Positions 8,430-17,088 of a stretch of 64,000 bases of DNA are shown piece by piece. The stretch is taken from positions 930,001 through 994,000 of the forward strand of contig NZ_CP065027.1 in NCBI RefSeq assembly GCF_015711475.1, written 5' to 3'. A program made the position numbers and the translations under genes. Within the stretch, counting starts at the first letter, position 1; the number at the start of each line of letters is the position of its first letter. The notes below the pieces were generated by a model, which was given only the letters and a program-made list of their open reading frames with translations, was not told the DNA's origin and searched no databases. The stretch is from Actinomyces trachealis. Its GTDB lineage: Bacteria > Actinomycetota > Actinomycetes > Actinomycetales > Actinomycetaceae.

Positions 8430-10012
8430 TGGGCCTAGCACGCACCCTGGCCGTGGCCCTTACTGGCTTGGATGGGCACTTGGTGGATGTGGAAGCGCAC
8501 GCCGTCAGCGGCCTGCCAGGATTCACCCTGGTGGGCCTGCCTGACACGGCCCTGCGTGAGTCCAAGGACCGTGTACGGGCTGCCCTGAACACGTGCGGGG
8601 TCTCCTGGGGTGAACACCGCCTGACCGTGAATCTCTCCCCAGCGGACCTGCGCAAAACCGGCACCGGCTTTGACTTGGCTTTGGCTATGGCTGTGCTCGG
8701 TGCCCTGCGCCTGATCCCGCCCAAAGCGGCAGCCCGTATGAGTCGGGTGGTGATGATCGGTGAGCTGGGGCTGGATGGCAGCGTCCACCCGGTGCGTGGG
8801 GTCTTGCCTGCGGTGGCCGCTGCGGTAGCCGCCGGGGTGGAGCAGGTGGTGGTAGCCGCAGGCTGCGAGGCGGAGGCCAGCCTGGTTAAGGGCACCCAGG
8901 TGCGAGGGGTGCGGCATGTGGGTGAGCTGGTGCTTGAGCTGGGCGGCAAGCTAAAGGAGCCCGTGCGCCGTGCACTGGAAGAACTTGTGGCCTCAGGGCA
9001 GGCAGGTGACCGTCCTCGTGCCACCGCACCCAGTCGGGCCCGCGTACCGGACCTGGCGGAGGTGGTGGGGCAGACTGCGGCCCGGCGTGCCTTGGAAACA
9101 GCCGCCGCCGGGGGGCACCACCTGCTCCTGGTCGGACCGCCCGGCGCGGGGAAGACCATGCTCGCTGAGCGCCTGCCCGGCATCCTCCCGCCCTTAGAGC
9201 ACGACGACGCCGTCACCGTCACCTCAATCCACTCCTTGGCGGGCACCTTCAACCCTGAGCACGGCTTGCTGACCGCCCCACCCCTACGCGCCCCACACCA
9301 CACCGCCACCCGTGCTGCTGTGGTCGGTGGTGGCTCAGGCACCCCCCGCCCCGGTGACGTGGCCCTGGCGCACAAGGGCGTGCTGTTCCTGGACGAGGCA
9401 CCCGAGTTTGCCTCCGGAGTACTGGACTGCCTGCGCCAACCCCTTGAGTCCGGCACGGTCACCATTGACCGCGTGGGCGGCCGGGCCACCTACCCTGCCG
9501 CCTTCCAACTGGTCATGGCTGCGAACCCCTGCCCCTGTGGGAAAGCTGGAGGACGCGGCCTGGAGTGTACCTGTACCTCTCTGCAGCGCCGCCGCTACTT
9601 CTCTCGCCTCTCCGGCCCCCTGTTGGACCGGGTGGACATTCAGGTAGAGGTGGGGCCAGTGCTCGCGGCGGAGTTGGTAGCCCCGGAACCTGGTGAGTCC
9701 AGTGCGGTGGTGGCTTCCCGGGTGCTCGCTGCCCGACGGCGCACGGCGGCGCGGCTCGCGGGCACCCCCTGGCGACTCAACGCCCAGGTGCCAGGCGCTT
9801 GGCTGCGCAGCCCTGACTCCGGCACTGACCCGCAGCTAGTAGGCCGCCTGATGGAGGCACTGGAACGCGGCACGCTCTCACTGAGGGGCGTGGACCGGGT
9901 GCTGCGCCTGGCCTGGACTCTGGCCGACCTGGATGGCGTCCCAAGCCCCACATCAACTCAGTTGGGCGCCGCCCTGGCCCTGCGAACCCGAGGAGGTAAC
10001 CATGTCCGCTAA
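8429..10012 (+). CDS. comM: ComM / YifB family Mg-chelatase-like AAA+ ATPase
   Basis: A 527-residue AAA+ ATPase of the ComM/YifB family. In naturally competent bacteria ComM is a hexameric helicase that promotes branch migration during uptake of DNA. N-terminal lon-like domain: GLPGFTLVGLPDTALRESKD (about 28-47). Walker A is GPPGAGKTMLAE (about 235), Walker B-type is VLFLDEAPEF, and the C-terminal Mg-chelatase lid is present. The ATG overlaps the yraN stop and the gene end overlaps the dprA start by 11 bases. Confidence 0.95.
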   Translation: MGLARTLAVALTGLDGHLVDVEAHAVSGLPGFTLVGLPDTALRESKDRVRAALNTCGVSWGEHRLTVNLSPADLRKTGTGFDLALAMAVLGALRLIPPKAAARMSRVVMIGELGLDGSVHPVRGVLPAVAAAVAAGVEQVVVAAGCEAEASLVKGTQVRGVRHVGELVLELGGKLKEPVRRALEELVASGQAGDRPRATAPSRARVPDLAEVVGQTAARRALETAAAGGHHLLLVGPPGAGKTMLAERLPGILPPLEHDDAVTVTSIHSLAGTFNPEHGLLTAPPLRAPHHTATRAAVVGGGSGTPRPGDVALAHKGVLFLDEAPEFASGVLDCLRQPLESGTVTIDRVGGRATYPAAFQLVMAANPCPCGKAGGRGLECTCTSLQRRRYFSRLSGPLLDRVDIQVEVGPVLAAELVAPEPGESSAVVASRVLAARRRTAARLAGTPWRLNAQVPGAWLRSPDSGTDPQLVGRLMEALERGTLSLRGVDRVLRLAWTLADLDGVPSPTSTQLGAALALRTRGGNHVR

Positions 10013-11351
10013 GACGTCCGCTAAGACGCTCGTCACCTTTGACCCCAACCACCCGGTGCTCGCTAGAGCCGCCTGGTCGCGGCTCGCGGAGCCTACCGAT
10101 GCCGCCGTCGTCGCTCTGCTTAGCAGCCTGGGTGCAGTAGAAGCCCTGGATTGGCTGCTCCATGTTGCCCTGGACGCCGACGGTGACGTACGCACCGCTC
10201 CGGCACCGCCTCCCGGGAGCCCGCAAAGTGCTAGGGCCAGCGCGGCTTGGGCGCAGGCTGCCGCCCGCTGGGCGCCGCGTCTGCATGGACTGGAGCCGGA
10301 GCGGGATCTGGAGGTGCTGGAGCACCTGGGAGGCAGCCTGGTACTGCCCGGTGACGCCTGGTGGCCGCAGGGGCTCGATGAGCTGGAGGCGCCGCCCGTG
10401 TGCTTGTGGGTGCGAGGAGACCCAGCCCTCCTAGTGTCTCAAGCACAGGCCGGGCAAGAGACTGACGCACCCAACGTTCAGGAGCTGAGCAGCCTTCCGG
10501 GAGAGCTGGCGCGCCGCTTCCGGGAGCAACTGGTACCAGCTGGTCCTGGGTGTGGGCACGCCGTCGCCCTAGTAGGGGCCAGGGCAGCCACCAGCTACGG
10601 GGAACGCGTGGCCATGGAGCTAGGTGCAGGCCTGGCGGCACACGGCTGCGTAGTCGTCTCTGGCGGTGCTTTCGGCATTGATGCCGCCGCCCACCGGGGA
10701 GCCTTGAGCAGGGGACGTACCATCTCCGTCTCCGCTGGAGGAGTGGACCGCCTCTACCCTGCGGGCAACAGTCGGATACTGAGTCAGATCGCGGAGGAAG
10801 GGGCCCTGGTGGCTGAGGTGCCGCCCGGCTGTGCCCCTGCCCGGCACCGCTTCCTCACCCGCAACCGGCTAATCGCCGCCATGACCGGAGCCACCGTGGT
10901 AGTGGAAGCCGCCTGGCGCTCCGGTGCGCTGTCCACCGCCCATCACGCCCAGAACCTAGGCCGCCCCTTGGGGGCTGTACCAGGGCCGATAACCGTCATG
11001 AGTTCGGTGGGCTGCCACCGGCTCCTGCGGTCCGGAGCCACCTGTGTCACAGACGCTGAGGAGATCCTAGAGCTGGTGACGCCGCTTGGCGCAGTAGATG
11101 CCGATCGGACGAAAGAAGCCGCGCAACAGGCGCGTGATCCCGGGCTGCTGGATGGCCTAGAACCCGACTGTGCAGCTGTGCTGGACGCACTGCCAGCCCG
11201 CGGCGCTGCCGCCTTGGAACGCTTAGCACGGGTGTCCGGGCTGGGTGAGAGTCAGGTCGGCACCGCTCTGGGGCTGCTGGAGCTGGACGGGCGGGTGGAG
11301 CGTGACGGCACACGCTGGCGCCGCCGCAGACCCGCCACCAAGGCGTCCTAA
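10002..11351 (+). CDS. dprA: DNA-processing protein DprA
   Basis: DprA/Smf (449 aa) loads RecA on incoming single-stranded DNA during transformation. ATG 10002 is set by the perfect Shine-Dalgarno AGGAGG at 9991-9996. The Rossmann-like core has VGARAATSYGERVAMELG and GGAFGIDAAAHRGAL, which carry the conserved SGGA/GID motif, and later TRNRLIAAMTGATVVVEA. The C-terminus (about 390-445) is a winged-helix-like domain. The N-terminal 150 residues are longer than in short DprA forms, as is common in actinobacteria. The stop codon TAA is also the first part of the xerC -10 element. Confidence 0.95.
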   Translation: MSAKTSAKTLVTFDPNHPVLARAAWSRLAEPTDAAVVALLSSLGAVEALDWLLHVALDADGDVRTAPAPPPGSPQSARASAAWAQAAARWAPRLHGLEPERDLEVLEHLGGSLVLPGDAWWPQGLDELEAPPVCLWVRGDPALLVSQAQAGQETDAPNVQELSSLPGELARRFREQLVPAGPGCGHAVALVGARAATSYGERVAMELGAGLAAHGCVVVSGGAFGIDAAAHRGALSRGRTISVSAGGVDRLYPAGNSRILSQIAEEGALVAEVPPGCAPARHRFLTRNRLIAAMTGATVVVEAAWRSGALSTAHHAQNLGRPLGAVPGPITVMSSVGCHRLLRSGATCVTDAEEILELVTPLGAVDADRTKEAAQQARDPGLLDGLEPDCAAVLDALPARGAAALERLARVSGLGESQVGTALGLLELDGRVERDGTRWRRRRPATKAS

Positions 11352-11354
11352 CCT
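11349..11354 (+). promoter_or_regulatory. -10 element of xerC, leaderless, overlapping the dprA stop
   Basis: TAACCT ends 6 nt before the xerC GTG (11361). Its TAA is the dprA stop codon. There is no Shine-Dalgarno before xerC. Confidence 0.5.
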
Positions 11355-11360
11355 GGGTCC

Positions 11361-12470
11361 GTGACACTAGCAAGACCAGCACACGAGCAACCGGACCAAG
11401 CGGTTTCTCGCCTGCCTGCTGGCAACACAGCTCACCATGCGTGCGCACATGGCGCTGGCAGGGGAGAGTGCCTCAACGGTCAATCTTTGGACAGTGCTTC
11501 TGCCTATAGCCGCGCCGTGCTAGCGGACGCCTGGCGGCGGCACCTGCTGCTGCAACGGGGTCTGTCTGAGCACACCGTGCGCGCCTACTTGGGTGACCTG
11601 TCCGAGCTGCTCGACTTCTTGGGCGTCGGCACAGATACCACTGAGCCCGTGATGCCTGCCTTGGACTCCCTGGACCTGGCAGACTTGCGTGCCTGGCTCG
11701 CCCAGCAAGCAAACGACGGGGCCGCCCGTGCCTCCCTAGCCCGCCGCAGCGCCTCCATCCGCACGTTCTCCACCTGGGCTCACCGGCAAGGTCTCTTGAG
11801 CACGGACGTGGCTACCCGCTTGCGCAGCCCCCGCCCCGACAACTGCCTGCCCTCCGTACTCTCCCAGACGCAGGCCGCCGCTCTGCTTGAGGGCGCGCAG
11901 CAGGCAGTCACCGAGGCTCGCCAGGCAACGCTTGCGGGAGACCTCCCGCCTGCTGAGGCCGCACGCAAGGAAGCGCTCGCGGCACGCGACCTGGCAGTTC
12001 TGGAGCTGCTTTACGCCACTGCGGTGCGCGTATCCGAGGTCACTGGCCTGGACTTGGGCGACGTCGACCGCCGGGAGCACACCGTGCGTGTACTGGGCAA
12101 AGGCAACCAGGAACGTACTGTCCCCTACGGGCTACCAGCCTCCCGAGCCTTGGAAACCTACCTGCAGCTACGGCCAGCCCTGCTGGTAAAGGCGCAGGAC
12201 GCCCTGTTCCTGGGGACTCGGGGGGGCCGCATGGACCCCCGTGCCGTCCGTACCCTGGTGCACCAGGCCACCGCTCGGGCTGGTGTACCAGACCTAGGCC
12301 CGCACGGACTGCGGCACAGTGCTGCCACGCACCTGCTGGGTGGGGGAGCGGACCTGCGCACCGTCCAGGAGATGCTTGGCCATGCCTCCCTGACCACCAC
12401 CCAGCGCTACACGCACGTCACGCCGGAGCGGCTGCGCAGCGTCTATACCCAAGCATTTCCGCGCGCATAG
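11361..12470 (+). CDS. xerC: Tyrosine recombinase XerC
   Basis: A 369-residue tyrosine recombinase, the XerC type that with XerD resolves chromosome dimers at dif. The N-terminal SAM-like domain starts near residue 52 (WRRHLLLQRGLSEHTVRAYL). Catalytic residues are all present: Arg in ATAVRVSEVTGL, Lys in VLGKGNQERTVPYG, HxxR in HGLRHSAATHLL, His in LGHASLTTTQ, and Tyr in RYTHVTPERL. About 50 residues precede the usual XerC start; the leaderless promoter supports using GTG 11361 and hence this extension. It ends in a 251-nt convergent gap with a phased repeat and a strong hairpin. Confidence 0.93.
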   Translation: MTLARPAHEQPDQAVSRLPAGNTAHHACAHGAGRGECLNGQSLDSASAYSRAVLADAWRRHLLLQRGLSEHTVRAYLGDLSELLDFLGVGTDTTEPVMPALDSLDLADLRAWLAQQANDGAARASLARRSASIRTFSTWAHRQGLLSTDVATRLRSPRPDNCLPSVLSQTQAAALLEGAQQAVTEARQATLAGDLPPAEAARKEALAARDLAVLELLYATAVRVSEVTGLDLGDVDRREHTVRVLGKGNQERTVPYGLPASRALETYLQLRPALLVKAQDALFLGTRGGRMDPRAVRTLVHQATARAGVPDLGPHGLRHSAATHLLGGGADLRTVQEMLGHASLTTTQRYTHVTPERLRSVYTQAFPRA

Positions 12471-12480
12471 TCCTCACAGT

Positions 12481-12520
12481 CATGCACAGCCGTGCGCAGT
12501 CACGCACCGTTATGCGTGAG
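12481..12520. repeat. Four 10-bp-phased RYGCRY motifs
   Basis: Consecutive 10-bp blocks carry ATGCAC, GTGCGC, ACGCAC and ATGCGT at the same phase (from 12482, 12492, 12502 and 12512). They alternate purine and pyrimidine and lie on one DNA face. Three further ATGCGG copies occur in about 12557-12592. Located just after xerC, between converging genes; function unknown. Confidence 0.45.
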
Positions 12521-12652
12521 ACAGCCTGCCAAGTCGCTTGCGGAACCACATCGACGCATGCGGCTTATAGGCATCCCATGCGGCAGATGCGGGAGACGGA
12601 AAAGCATTTCTTAATTACTGTTTCCAGCAGGTCAACATCCCTGATCACCTCT

Positions 12653-12684
12653 CGGTCCTGCTCACAATGATGTGAGCAGGACCG
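12653..12684. terminator. Strong hairpin between convergent xerC and M23 genes
   Basis: A perfect 14-bp stem, CGGTCCTGCTCACA (12653-12666) with TGTGAGCAGGACCG (12671-12684), and a 4-nt loop. Placement suggests a bidirectional terminator. The flank at 12600-12622 is unusually AT-rich for this genome. Confidence 0.7.
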
Positions 12685-12721
12685 TAACCGTTTCTGAGTC
12701 CATCAGGTTTTCACGGATGCC

Positions 12722-13330
12722 TCAGCGCAAAGGTTTCAAGCGGATAACCGCCGGTCGCAGCAGACGCAAAGGGTCCACGTAACTGTGCCGCCCCGTCCGC
12801 GCGCCCCAGTGCAGTGCGTCCGTGCCGTCGGAGCGGTGCCCCGCCACCAAGGTCCCCAGCACCTGTCCACGCACCACCGCCTGCCCCGCTGTCACTTGCG
12901 CCTCCACGGGCTCATAGGTGGTGCGAATACCGTCCGCGTGGTCCACCGAAACCACTGGCCTGCCCGCCACCATCCCCGCATAGGCCACGACGCCGTCGCC
13001 CGCGCAACGCACCGGCGAACCCGCCGCCAAGGCTAGGTCCACGCCCCGGTGCCCGGCGCCCCAAACGACCGCAGGAGGGTCGAAGCGCTGCAGGACCGGC
13101 GCGGGCCCCGGCGTCGGCCAGTCATAGCGCTGCCGGGCAGATGGCGCAGGCTGCACCGCGGCCTCAAAGACTAGCGACGATGCATCTACCCACGGTGCAG
13201 CCGCTGCCGCTGGTGCAGGCACCAGTGGCAGAGCCAGTATCAAGGCGGCGCCAGCTGCGGCACAGGCTGCCGGGTGACGATTTTGATGCCGAGATATTGA
13301 TGTGGTGGGGCCAGATGCGCGCGGACTCAT
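12722..13330 (-). CDS. M23-family (LytM-like) peptidase, secreted
   Basis: A 202-residue exported protein with a C-terminal M23 domain, the fold of cell-wall endopeptidases. From ATG 13330 the first 20 residues are polar, then a hydrophobic signal segment (AACAAAGAALILALPLVP) and an Ala-rich cleavage region. The zinc motif GHRGVDLA is present. In the last motif, usually His-x-His, the text reads ALHWG, so only one His remains; this may be inactive or a regulatory LytM. An upstream GTG (13438) would give a 55-residue polar lead and looks less likely. CAGCAT lies 6 nt before the ATG. In many actinobacteria an M23 gene sits beside rpsB, as here. Confidence 0.85.
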   Translation of the reverse strand: MSPRASGPTTSISRHQNRHPAACAAAGAALILALPLVPAPAAAAAPWVDASSLVFEAAVQPAPSARQRYDWPTPGPAPVLQRFDPPAVVWGAGHRGVDLALAAGSPVRCAGDGVVAYAGMVAGRPVVSVDHADGIRTTYEPVEAQVTAGQAVVRGQVLGTLVAGHRSDGTDALHWGARTGRHSYVDPLRLLRPAVIRLKPLR

Positions 13331-13336
13331 GTGCCC

Positions 13337-13342
13337 ATGCTG
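13337..13342 (-). promoter_or_regulatory. Possible -10 of the M23 gene, leaderless arrangement
   Basis: On the minus strand CAGCAT ends exactly 6 nt before the ATG at 13330. It fits the spacing of the other leaderless candidates but has C at the first position. Confidence 0.3.
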
Positions 13343-13796
13343 ACCGCCTGAACTGTCCCGGTTGCCGCTGCGCACAGCCTCGGTGAGCTGCCCCCTCACG
13401 GTGACACCCTGTGCAGCCTGTGAACATGCCTGGCGCACCTCGCTCAGTGACCAGTTCCACCCGTCATTCCGCCGATCTGGTCAGGTTTGCCAGGATTCGC
13501 CTGTGGTAGCCTCGCGCCTGCAGATGTCCCAGCTCCGCCTCCGGGTGGGGAAGGGCGCTGACTTCGCGTGCTCGCTCCCGTCCTTTCGGGCGTCACGGTC
13601 ATGGTCCCGCAACTGGCCTCAGCCAGGACCGGGTGTCCGTGCGTCGCGAGCACTAGGCCCCCTCTGCCGTCCCAGTGGCGGTACGGGGAAGAACCACCCA
13701 ACCCCGGGGTGCCTTACGGTCTCTGGCCGCTCGGAGCCCCGCCCCACGATATGACTGTGCGCCGAGCAACCTCTCGGCTCACACGGAAGGACCACC
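13343..13796. other. Upstream region of rpsB
   Basis: About 450 nt with no supported gene. It holds a candidate -10 TAGCCT (13507-13512) with TTGCCA upstream at a short 14-nt spacing, and several G+C-rich inverted segments that could form a structured rpsB leader. A Shine-Dalgarno-like GGAAGGA precedes the rpsB ATG. Confidence 0.4.
13507..13512 (+). promoter_or_regulatory. Candidate rpsB-tsf -10 element
   Basis: TAGCCT in the long upstream region of rpsB; implies a leader of about 280 nt, in which S2 autoregulation could act. The -35 match is poor. Confidence 0.3.
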
Positions 13797-14624
13797 ATGG
13801 CCGTCGTAACCATGCGCCAGCTGCTTGAGAGCGGTGTCCACTTCGGGCACCAGACCCGCCGCTGGAACCCTAAGATGAAGCGCTTCATCCTCACCGAGCG
13901 CAACGGCATCTACGTCATCGACCTGCAGCAGTCCGTTGAGGGAATCAACACCGCCTACGACTTCGTCAAAGAGACTGTCGCCCGCGGCGGCAACATCCTG
14001 TTCGTCGGCACCAAGAAGCAGGCCCAAGCCGCTGTGGCCGAGCAAGCCCAGCGCGTCGGCATGCCATTCGTCAACCAGCGCTGGTTGGGCGGCATGCTCA
14101 CCAACTTCTCTACCGTGCGTGCCCGCTTGGACCGCATGAAGGAACTAGAACAGCTCGACTTCGACGACGTGGCCGGCTCGGGCCACACCAAGAAGGAACT
14201 GCTGATGATGCGCCGCGAGAAGGACAAGCTGGTCAAGACCCTCGGTGGTATCCGGGACATGGCTAAGCTGCCCTCCGCCGTGTGGGTTGTTGACACCAAG
14301 AAGGAGCACCTCGCGATCGCCGAGGCCCACAAGCTGGGCATCCCCGTCATCGCGATCCTCGACACCAACTGCGACCCGGACGAGGTCACTTACGGTATCC
14401 CCGGCAACGACGACGCGATCCGCGCCGTCGAGCTGCTGACCCGTGTGATCGCCGACGCCGCCGCCGACGGTCTGCTCTCCCGCTCTGCCGGACGTGGCCG
14501 CACCGGTGAGGAGGCCGAGGTTCCCGCCGAGCCCCTGCCCGAGTGGGAGGCCGAGCTCCTGGCTGGCGCCGAGGTTCCTGCTGCTGAGTCCGAGGCTCCT
14601 GCCGCTGAGGCCGAACAGGCCTGA
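13797..14624 (+). CDS. rpsB: Small ribosomal subunit protein uS2
   Basis: Ribosomal protein S2 (275 aa) on the 30S subunit. It begins [20 protein letters not shown], with the S2 signature [16 protein letters not shown] and later [25 protein letters not shown]. After about residue 230 there is a 45-residue Glu/Ala/Pro-rich tail of low complexity. It is followed by tsf after 44 nt, the universal pair. Confidence 0.98.
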   Translation: MAVVTMRQLLESGVHFGHQTRRWNPKMKRFILTERNGIYVIDLQQSVEGINTAYDFVKETVARGGNILFVGTKKQAQAAVAEQAQRVGMPFVNQRWLGGMLTNFSTVRARLDRMKELEQLDFDDVAGSGHTKKELLMMRREKDKLVKTLGGIRDMAKLPSAVWVVDTKKEHLAIAEAHKLGIPVIAILDTNCDPDEVTYGIPGNDDAIRAVELLTRVIADAAADGLLSRSAGRGRTGEEAEVPAEPLPEWEAELLAGAEVPAAESEAPAAEAEQA

Positions 14625-14668
14625 GACAACAGACCACCTGACTGAACCTGAGAATCCAGGAGAACCAC

Positions 14669-15508
14669 ATGGCGAACTACACCACTGCTGACATTAAGGC
14701 GCTGCGCGAGAAGACCGGCGCTGGCATGCTCGACGTCAAGAAGGCCCTCGACGAGGCCAACGGCGACACCGAGAAGGCCATCGAGATCATCCGCATCAAG
14801 GGTCTCAAGGGCATCGCCAAGCGTGAGGGCCGTTCCGCCTCCGCAGGCCTGATTGCCGCCCAGGTTGTTGACACTGACGAGGGCCAGGTCGGCGTCCTCG
14901 TCGAGATCAACGCCGAGACCGATTTCGTGGCTAAGAACGAGAAGTTCATCAACTTCGCGAACAAGGTTCTGGCTGCCGCTGTCGCCTCCGGCGCCGAGAC
15001 CGCTGAGGCTCTGGCCCAGGTTGAGGTCGACGGTGAGACCGTCCAGGCCCTGACCGACGGTATGCAGGCCGTCATCGGCGAGAAGATCGTCGTTCGCCGT
15101 GTCGGTCGCCTGGCCGCGCCGAAGGTCGACCTCTACCTGCACCGCACCAACCCGGACCTGCCCGCCCAGGTGGCCGTCCTCGTCGGCACCGACACCAAGG
15201 CCGCTGAGGTCGCCCACGACGTCGCGATGCACGTGGCCGCGTACTCCCCGTCGTACCTCACTCGCGACGAGGTCCCGGCCGACGTCGTGGAGAAGGAGCG
15301 TTCCATCGCCGAGGAGACCACCCGTGCCGAGGGCAAGCCCGAGCAGGCCATCGCCAAGATCGTCGAGGGACGCCTGGGCGGCTTCTTCAAGGAGATCTGC
15401 CTTGTTGAGCAGGCCTTCGCCAAGGACCCCAAGACCACGGTCGGCAAGGTAGTTGAGGCTACCGGCGGCGAGGTCACCGGCTTCGTGCGCCTGCGCGTGG
15501 GCGCCTGA
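14669..15508 (+). CDS. tsf: Elongation factor Ts
   Basis: EF-Ts (279 aa) recycles EF-Tu by GDP release. The N-terminal UBA-like domain with EKTGAGMLDVKKALDEANGD and the core motif ETDFVAKNEKF are intact. AGGAGA precedes the ATG. A strong terminator hairpin follows the stop, so rpsB-tsf forms its own transcription unit ahead of pyrH. Confidence 0.98.
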   Translation: MANYTTADIKALREKTGAGMLDVKKALDEANGDTEKAIEIIRIKGLKGIAKREGRSASAGLIAAQVVDTDEGQVGVLVEINAETDFVAKNEKFINFANKVLAAAVASGAETAEALAQVEVDGETVQALTDGMQAVIGEKIVVRRVGRLAAPKVDLYLHRTNPDLPAQVAVLVGTDTKAAEVAHDVAMHVAAYSPSYLTRDEVPADVVEKERSIAEETTRAEGKPEQAIAKIVEGRLGGFFKEICLVEQAFAKDPKTTVGKVVEATGGEVTGFVRLRVGA

Positions 15509-15524
15509 ACCCAGCAGCAGATAC

Positions 15525-15561
15525 CGGGACCCCTGTGAGCCACAGGCTCACGGGGGTCCCG
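15525..15561 (+). terminator. rpsB-tsf terminator hairpin
   Basis: CGGGACCCC-T-GTGAGCC pairs with GGCTCAC-G-GGGGTCCCG around a 3-nt loop: two stem blocks (9 and 7 bp) with a single mismatch pair between them. No T-run. Confidence 0.75.
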
Positions 15562-15609
15562 TGCATCGGAGATCAGCGCCAACTGGCGGGCCCGGGGCCG
15601 CGAAGCAGG

Positions 15610-15615
15610 TAGGCT
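15610..15615 (+). promoter_or_regulatory. Candidate pyrH -10 element
   Basis: TAGGCT about 80 nt before pyrH, after the tsf terminator; no clear -35. A leader of about 70 nt with AGGAGAG Shine-Dalgarno would result. Confidence 0.4.
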
Positions 15616-15694
15616 CACCCCAGCTAGTGCGTGCATGCCAGGTCCCAACAGACCGCAGCACCGCCTATCAAGTGACAGCTAGGAGAGAGCACCC

Positions 15695-16444
15695 ATGACT
15701 GACCAGCCCCAGGCCACCCCCGCCGCCTTCCAGGCGCGCCCCCGGCGCGTCCTGCTCAAACTTTCTGGTGAGGTCTTCGGCGGCGGCTCGGTGGGGCTGG
15801 ACCCTGACGTCGTCGCTGACGCCGCCAAGCAGATCGCCCAGGCCGTCACCCAGGGCGTACAGGTGGCCGTGGTGGTTGGCGGAGGCAACTTCTTCCGTGG
15901 CGCTGAGCTCTCCCAGCGCGGCATGGCGCGAGCCCGTGCCGACTACATGGGCATGCTGGGCACTGTCATGAACGCCCTCGCTCTGCAGGACTTCATCGAG
16001 AAGGCCGGTGTGCCTGCTCGCGTCCAGTCCGCCATCGCCATGACCCAGGTGGCCGAGCCTTACATCCCCCTAAAGGCCATCCGCCACATGGAGAAGGGCC
16101 GCGCAGTGGTCTTCGGAGCTGGCGCCGGCCTGCCCTACTTCTCCACGGATACCGTCTCCGCCCAGCGCGCCTTGGAGACCCACTGCGACGAGTTGCTGGT
16201 TGGAAAGAACGGTGTTGACGGCGTCTACACCGCTGACCCGCGTAAAGACCCGAACGCCCAGCTCCTGACCCACCTGACTTACGAGCGTGCCTTAGCGGAT
16301 GGCCTGAAGGTCGTGGACGCCGCCGCCTTCTCCCTGTGCAGGGACAACGGCCTGACCATGCGCGTCTTTGGCATGGGCGAGGGCGGCAACATCACCCGGG
16401 CCCTCCTAGGTGAGAAAATCGGCACACTGGTCACCATCGACTGA
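15695..16444 (+). CDS. pyrH: UMP kinase
   Basis: Uridylate kinase (249 aa) makes UDP from UMP and ATP in pyrimidine nucleotide synthesis. It belongs to the amino-acid-kinase fold. Motifs: [14 protein letters not shown] (phosphate loop, about 20-33), [28 protein letters not shown], and [22 protein letters not shown] precedes the ATG. frr follows after 43 nt, the conserved pair. Confidence 0.97.
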   Translation: MTDQPQATPAAFQARPRRVLLKLSGEVFGGGSVGLDPDVVADAAKQIAQAVTQGVQVAVVVGGGNFFRGAELSQRGMARARADYMGMLGTVMNALALQDFIEKAGVPARVQSAIAMTQVAEPYIPLKAIRHMEKGRAVVFGAGAGLPYFSTDTVSAQRALETHCDELLVGKNGVDGVYTADPRKDPNAQLLTHLTYERALADGLKVVDAAAFSLCRDNGLTMRVFGMGEGGNITRALLGEKIGTLVTID

Positions 16445-16487
16445 ACCTCCCCCACCCAGCCAAGCACCCACACCAGAAGGAACCACG

Positions 16488-17045
16488 ATGATCGACGACG
16501 TCATGCTTGAGGCCGAAGAAAAGATGGAGGCTGCCCTGGAGGCAGCCAAGCGTGAAATGGCCTCCATCCGCACCGGCCGCGCCAACCCCGCCATGTTCAA
16601 CTCCATCATGGTGGACTACTACGGCGCCCCCACCCCACTGCAACAGCTCGCTGGCCTAACGATCCCTGAGGCCCGCACGGTGATCGTTAGCCCCTTTGAC
16701 CGCTCCGCTATGAAAGCCATCACCACCGCGATCCGCGAGTCTGACCTGGGCGTCAACCCTACTGACGACGGCACGGTCATCCGCGTGACCCTGCCTGCCC
16801 TGACCGAGGAGCGTCGCAAGGACTACGTGAAGCTTGCCCGCAACCGTGCTGAGGACTCTCGCGTGCAGGTCCGTGGTATCCGCGGTAAGTCCAAGAAGGA
16901 GCTTGAGGCCATCAAGAAGGGTGGTGAGGCCGGTGAGGATGAGGTCAAACGTGCCGAAACTGAGCTGGACGCCCTGACCAAGCGCTTCGTTGAGAAGATC
17001 GACTCCGCCCTATCCGCCAAGGAGACCGAGCTGCTTGAGGTGTGA
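16488..17045 (+). CDS. frr: Ribosome recycling factor
   Basis: RRF (185 aa) splits post-termination ribosomes with EF-G. The start ATG 16488 (MIDDVMLEAEEKMEAALEAA) follows AGAAGGA and matches the family; upstream in-frame codons overlap pyrH. Core motif ASIRTGRANPAMFNSIMVDY and the C-terminal triple-helix segment with KDYVKLARNRAEDSRVQVR are intact. Confidence 0.97.
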   Translation: MIDDVMLEAEEKMEAALEAAKREMASIRTGRANPAMFNSIMVDYYGAPTPLQQLAGLTIPEARTVIVSPFDRSAMKAITTAIRESDLGVNPTDDGTVIRVTLPALTEERRKDYVKLARNRAEDSRVQVRGIRGKSKKELEAIKKGGEAGEDEVKRAETELDALTKRFVEKIDSALSAKETELLEV

Positions 17046-17088
17046 GCGGGCTTGCCCGCCTACCCACCACCTTCCCGACCCGCGCACC

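Noticed and set aside
12490..12521. Possible dif site next to xerC
   Set aside because: GTGCGCA and TTATGCGTGA resemble dif arms, but the central spacer is too long and the arms do not match XerC/XerD half-sites well.
12482..12670. 62-codon frame after xerC
   Set aside because: It lies over the phased repeat and the terminator, has no ribosome site and no recognisable features.
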